8,537 bases of DNA, from positions 1 through 8,537 of the forward strand of contig RFHX01000307.1 of assembly GCA_003695725.1 (NCBI GenBank), read 5' to 3'. The notes below the pieces were generated by a model. That model was not told the DNA's origin and did not search any database. It saw only the letters and a list, made by a program, of their open reading frames with translations. The stretch's first letter is position 1; every line of letters begins with the position of its first letter. The stretch is from Candidatus Schekmanbacteria bacterium. Lineage in GTDB: Bacteria > Schekmanbacteria > GWA2-38-11 > J061. Both the position numbers and the translations under genes were made by a program. Of this stretch, positions 5,632 through 8,537 are shown piece by piece.

Positions 5632-6156
5632 TTATTTGCTTCCCTGAGCATTCAAGCTGTCATAAAGTTGAATTATTCTTGGAGTAAGGTCAGCAACATC
5701 CGCTACATAAATAGCATTTTGCTTCTCGATAATTACATCATAGCCGTCATTTTTGCCAACTTCTTTTACCAATTCAATTATATCCATCAGGATTTTGTCA
5801 GTATAGTTTTTATTTTTTCTTTCAAATTCATCCTTCAAATCAACCTGCATTCTCCTCCAATCTTTCAACTTTTTGTTGAACTCTTCCTCCTTTTCAGCTT
5901 TTATTTTGTCAGACCAGAAGGCGGCGCGCTTTGTTATTTCATCCTGCAAAGCTTTCAATTCCTGCTCCTTCTTATCAAGTTCTTTTTTCTTTTCTTCAAA
6001 TTCATTTTCCAGCATCTTTATTGCTTCTTTGCCTTTCTTTGAATTATTCAACACACTTTGAAGGTCCACTACTGCAACTCTCGTTTCTGCAAATGTCAGA
6101 AAAGAAACTCCCAACATTAAAATGCAAACCATAAGTGAAACTAATTTTTTCTTCAT
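5632..6156 (-). CDS. skp: OmpH/Skp-family periplasmic chaperone
   Basis: This 174-residue secreted protein (E. coli Skp is 161) holds unfolded outer-membrane proteins in the periplasm for delivery to BamA. Residues 1-23 form a clear signal peptide (MKKKLVSLMVCILMLG..., cleavage after TFA23). The Cys in its hydrophobic core is not in a lipobox. A beta-strand, TRVAVVDLQSVLNNSKKGKE, opens the mature protein and is the family signature. Residues of about 45-125 are a highly charged Glu/Lys helical stretch, the tentacle-like coiled coil. The C-terminal segment DVIIEKQNAIYVADVADLTPRI returns to the body domain as in other OmpH proteins. ATG at 6156 is preceded by AAAGGGGG, with a 10-base spacer. 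The gene begins 22 bases after bamA, the usual partner arrangement, which supports coordinated expression of chaperone and insertase. Confidence 0.95.
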   Translation of the reverse strand: MKKKLVSLMVCILMLGVSFLTFAETRVAVVDLQSVLNNSKKGKEAIKMLENEFEEKKKELDKKEQELKALQDEITKRAAFWSDKIKAEKEEEFNKKLKDWRRMQVDLKDEFERKNKNYTDKILMDIIELVKEVGKNDGYDVIIEKQNAIYVADVADLTPRIIQLYDSLNAQGSK

Positions 6157-6178
6157 AAAATAAAAACCCCCTTTTTAA

Positions 6179-8530
6179 TTAGAAAAACTGTCCTCCAACA
6201 CCAAAGTGAAATTGTGTAGCCGATTCCCCCTTTTCTTTATCAAGTTTATATCCTAAATCAAGTCTTACAGGACCTATTGGGAGAAAAAGCCGGGCTCCAA
6301 TTCCAACACTCTTCTTCATATCAGAAATTGAAAATTGTTCACTATTTTTTACAGCATCTCCCATATCATAAAATGCAACAAGTTGAAACTGGTTTGGCAG
6401 TATTGGCACAATATATTCAAGATTTAACACAAATTCTTTATTTCCTCCAACATTATTGTCAAATCTGTCCTTGGGCCCTATATCTTCATTATCATAACCT
6501 CTTATTGTTCTTGAACCTCCCAGTTTGAATTTTTCATAGGTAGGAACTCTATCACCGGAGAAGTCATCTACATACCCAAGCAATCCCCTTATATGGAAAG
6601 CTGTGCCCCATTTCCATGGATGATAATAACTTGTATCTAAAATTATACGATAATAACTGATATCTCCTCCTAAGGGACCTCCTGCAGGTTCATATGAAAG
6701 CTCTATATTAGAGCCCTTAGTTGGGAAAACAGGGTGATTGTAGGTTTTTCTATAGATACTGAAATAGATGCTGTTTTGTGTATTGCTTCCTTCCAAATCT
6801 TTTAAATCTTTATAAAATTCCGTATTCCTTTCTCTCTTTTTGCCTCTTCTAAAATAATACTTAAAATCAATACTTGATATCTCATCTCTTTGTGTTCGGG
6901 GAGCAACCAGCATCCAAACTCTTTCAAACAAACGCCATCCAAACTTTAATCTAAACCCTGTCTGTTTTCTCCAAAACTCTTCTGAGAAATCCTCAGTTCT
7001 TGAATTGTAAAGGTCAAATCCTGCAGATACATATCGGTCAAGAAAATAGGGATCAACAAAGGAAAGGTCAAATTCAGTGGTTCTTGTGCTAAACTGTCCT
7101 GAAACAGCAGCTTGCCATCCCCGCCCAAAGAGATTCTCTTCAGAAACACTGACGATTCCCACGAGTTTTTCTGCAGAACTAAATCCGCCACCAAAGGTCA
7201 AAGTCCCAGTTGGTTTTTCTTCAACATTTATTTCAACATCGATAAGGTTTCTTTTTTCACCCCTTTTAGTTTTTATTTTTATATCCCCAAAATAGCCAAG
7301 TTTAAAAACATCATCCTTACTTCTTCTTAACTTCAAACTGCTTGCTTGGTCGCCTTCTCTAATAAGAAGCTCCCTTCTTATAACTTTGTCCAAAGTTTTG
7401 GTATTTCCTGTTATCTCTATTTGTCCAATATAGAATTTTTCTCCCTTGTCTATTGATATTTTTAGGTCCACAACCGGCTCTTTTTCTCGATATTTTCTAA
7501 TAGGTGCAATATCTGAAAAGAGGTATCCCTTTTGAGCATAGAAATCACTCAAATCTGCCAACCCCTTTTCAAGCCTGCCCCTGCTAAAGACAGAGCCTTC
7601 TCTCAATCCAAAGATATCAGCAACCTGTTTATCAGAAAGAAGTGTATTCCCCTCGAATTCCAAATTTCCAATTCTGAATTGTCTACCCTCTTTTATAGGT
7701 ATAGTGATATAAATCTTTGTCCTGTCGGCATTCATTTCTACCTTTGGGTCACCTATTTCCACTTCGATGAATCCATTGTCCTGATAGAAGGAATCAAGGC
7801 GTTGCATATCAGTTTTAAATTCTTCCTCTTTAAAATCTCCTGCTTGCGTTGCCCAGCCAAAAAGCCAATCTTCCTTTGTCTTCATAATTTTCTTCAATAG
7901 GTCATCTGAAAATGACTTGTTGCCTTCAAAATAAATCTTTTTAAGAACTACCTTCTTTCCTTCCTTTATTCTAAATACAACATCAACAGAATTTCTTGGC
8001 AAGGGCCTCAATCGGTAGGAGATATCAACAAGGTAGTATCCTTCCTCTTGATATTTTGCACGAATTTTATTTATTGTGTTGTTAATTTCATTACGGTTGA
8101 GGATGCTGTCCGGTAGAAGAGTCGATTCTGACCTTAATTTTTCACTATCGAGGACCTTATTTCCCTCAAAATAAACGCCTTTTATGGTTGGCTTTTCATC
8201 AACTATATATATCAACTTGATACCGCCGGGGACTTCTTCTTTTTCAACTCTAACATCATTAAAAAAACCAAGTGAAAAAATCCGTTTTATGTCCCTGCTA
8301 ACCTTTGATTGTGATAAAAACTCCCCTTTCCTCGTACTTATATTTGAAAGAATCGTAGATGCTTCTATCCTTTTGTTGCCTCTAACCTCAATATCTATAA
8401 TTCTCTCTTGTGCAATAGCAATATTCCCCATTAGAAGAAAAAAATAGATGATGGCTGGAATTATATAAAAAATTCTCAAATTCCCCCATTTACCATAGTT
8501 GCTTCTGGGATTAATCAGTTTTTTATACAT
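6179..8530 (-). CDS. bamA: Outer membrane protein assembly factor BamA (Omp85/YaeT)
   Basis: BamA is the Omp85 insertase that folds beta-barrel proteins into the outer membrane; this protein has 783 residues (E. coli 810). A long positively charged N-region and a hydrophobic core near 20-36 form a signal peptide with likely cleavage after AIA40. Five POTRA domains follow, roughly 44-114, 115-194, 195-284, 285-365 and 366-440. Each opens with a G-N turn: VRGNKRI, FEGNKVL, FEGNKSF, FEGNTLL, ITGNTKT. The beta-barrel occupies about 441-783. It contains ENLFGRGW (465-472), the loop-6 IRGY motif (676-679) inside GGSRTIRGYDNEDIGP, and PIGPVRLDLGYKLD (751-764). The C-terminus ends in GVGGQFF, an aromatic beta-signal. 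ATG at 8530 is only 7 bases from the window edge, so its ribosome binding site is not visible. A TTG at codon 18, preceded by GGGGGAA, is a weaker alternative giving a more ordinary signal peptide. It is the first visible gene of the block. Confidence 0.97.
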   Translation of the reverse strand: MYKKLINPRSNYGKWGNLRIFYIIPAIIYFFLLMGNIAIAQERIIDIEVRGNKRIEASTILSNISTRKGEFLSQSKVSRDIKRIFSLGFFNDVRVEKEEVPGGIKLIYIVDEKPTIKGVYFEGNKVLDSEKLRSESTLLPDSILNRNEINNTINKIRAKYQEEGYYLVDISYRLRPLPRNSVDVVFRIKEGKKVVLKKIYFEGNKSFSDDLLKKIMKTKEDWLFGWATQAGDFKEEEFKTDMQRLDSFYQDNGFIEVEIGDPKVEMNADRTKIYITIPIKEGRQFRIGNLEFEGNTLLSDKQVADIFGLREGSVFSRGRLEKGLADLSDFYAQKGYLFSDIAPIRKYREKEPVVDLKISIDKGEKFYIGQIEITGNTKTLDKVIRRELLIREGDQASSLKLRRSKDDVFKLGYFGDIKIKTKRGEKRNLIDVEINVEEKPTGTLTFGGGFSSAEKLVGIVSVSEENLFGRGWQAAVSGQFSTRTTEFDLSFVDPYFLDRYVSAGFDLYNSRTEDFSEEFWRKQTGFRLKFGWRLFERVWMLVAPRTQRDEISSIDFKYYFRRGKKRERNTEFYKDLKDLEGSNTQNSIYFSIYRKTYNHPVFPTKGSNIELSYEPAGGPLGGDISYYRIILDTSYYHPWKWGTAFHIRGLLGYVDDFSGDRVPTYEKFKLGGSRTIRGYDNEDIGPKDRFDNNVGGNKEFVLNLEYIVPILPNQFQLVAFYDMGDAVKNSEQFSISDMKKSVGIGARLFLPIGPVRLDLGYKLDKEKGESATQFHFGVGGQFF

Positions 8531-8537
8531 TTAAGAC

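Larger units (their letters stand above)
1..8537 (-). other. Candidate single transcription unit for outer-membrane and lipid A biogenesis
   Basis: All nine genes share one strand. Junctions from right to left are 22, 32, 15-24 and 3 bases, a 4-base overlap, then 27, 29 and 13 bases. None of the gaps has room for an obvious promoter plus terminator. I saw no strong hairpin followed by T-run on the minus strand. Both ends of the unit lie outside the window. Confidence 0.7.

Noticed and set aside
5618-5640. Possible rho-independent terminator in the skp-lpxD gap (on the plus strand the hairpin is followed by TTTATTT)
   Set aside because: The stem is only 5 bp, the orientation with T-rich tail points against the operon, and no plus-strand gene ends there.
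5668-6134. Plus-strand open frames opposite skp (Phe/Ser/Leu-rich translations)
   Set aside because: They mirror the Lys/Glu-rich codons of skp on the other strand, overlap each other, and have no recognisable family. The skp frame is clearly the gene.
6946-7194. An 82-codon minus-strand frame inside bamA
   Set aside because: It overlaps the BamA barrel region in another frame and shows no family resemblance. The bamA frame is continuous with all expected motifs.

Overview
The window carries one strand-uniform block of outer-membrane biogenesis genes, all on the minus strand. It is read from the right edge to the left, with junctions from a 4-base overlap to about 32 bases. In transcription order the genes are bamA, skp/ompH, lpxD, fabZ, lpxA, a Gfo/Idh/MocA oxidoreductase, lpxB, a DUF374 (LpxJ-type) acyltransferase, and the first 144 codons of a polytopic membrane protein that runs off the left edge. 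No RNA gene, mobile element, CRISPR array or integron was seen, and no stretch over 300 bases lacks a gene. The start of the transcript lies beyond the right edge and its end beyond the left edge.

The content means a diderm (Gram-negative) bacterium that makes lipid A. The DNA is visibly AT-rich, with Lys/Ile/Phe-rich proteins. The order bamA-ompH-lpxD-fabZ-lpxA-(lpxI)-Gfo/Idh-lpxB-DUF374 is typical of deltaproteobacterial-type, Nitrospirota-like and several uncultivated diderm phyla. I suspect a low-GC member of such a lineage (for example Candidatus Schekmanbacteria), but the sequence alone does not settle the taxon.

The genes fit one process. LpxA adds the first 3-linked acyl chain to a UDP-GlcNAc-type sugar, LpxD adds the 2-N-linked chain, and LpxB condenses the disaccharide. 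The DUF374 enzyme probably adds a late acyl chain. FabZ supplies acyl-ACP metabolism, and BamA and Skp handle outer-membrane proteins. LpxC, an LpxH/LpxI-type hydrolase, LpxK, KdtA and MsbA are not in the window and must be encoded elsewhere.

The most interesting points are these: (1) a solitary Gfo/Idh oxidoreductase, translationally overlapping lpxA, at the place where Acidithiobacillus has gnnA/gnnB, but with no aminotransferase here; (2) fabZ and lpxA in the same reading frame, separated only by one UAG and one codon; (3) LpxB with altered conserved motifs; (4) an unidentified membrane protein at the distal end of the lipid A operon. Overall this is a well-understood type of locus, and I do not see evidence of a wholly new system.
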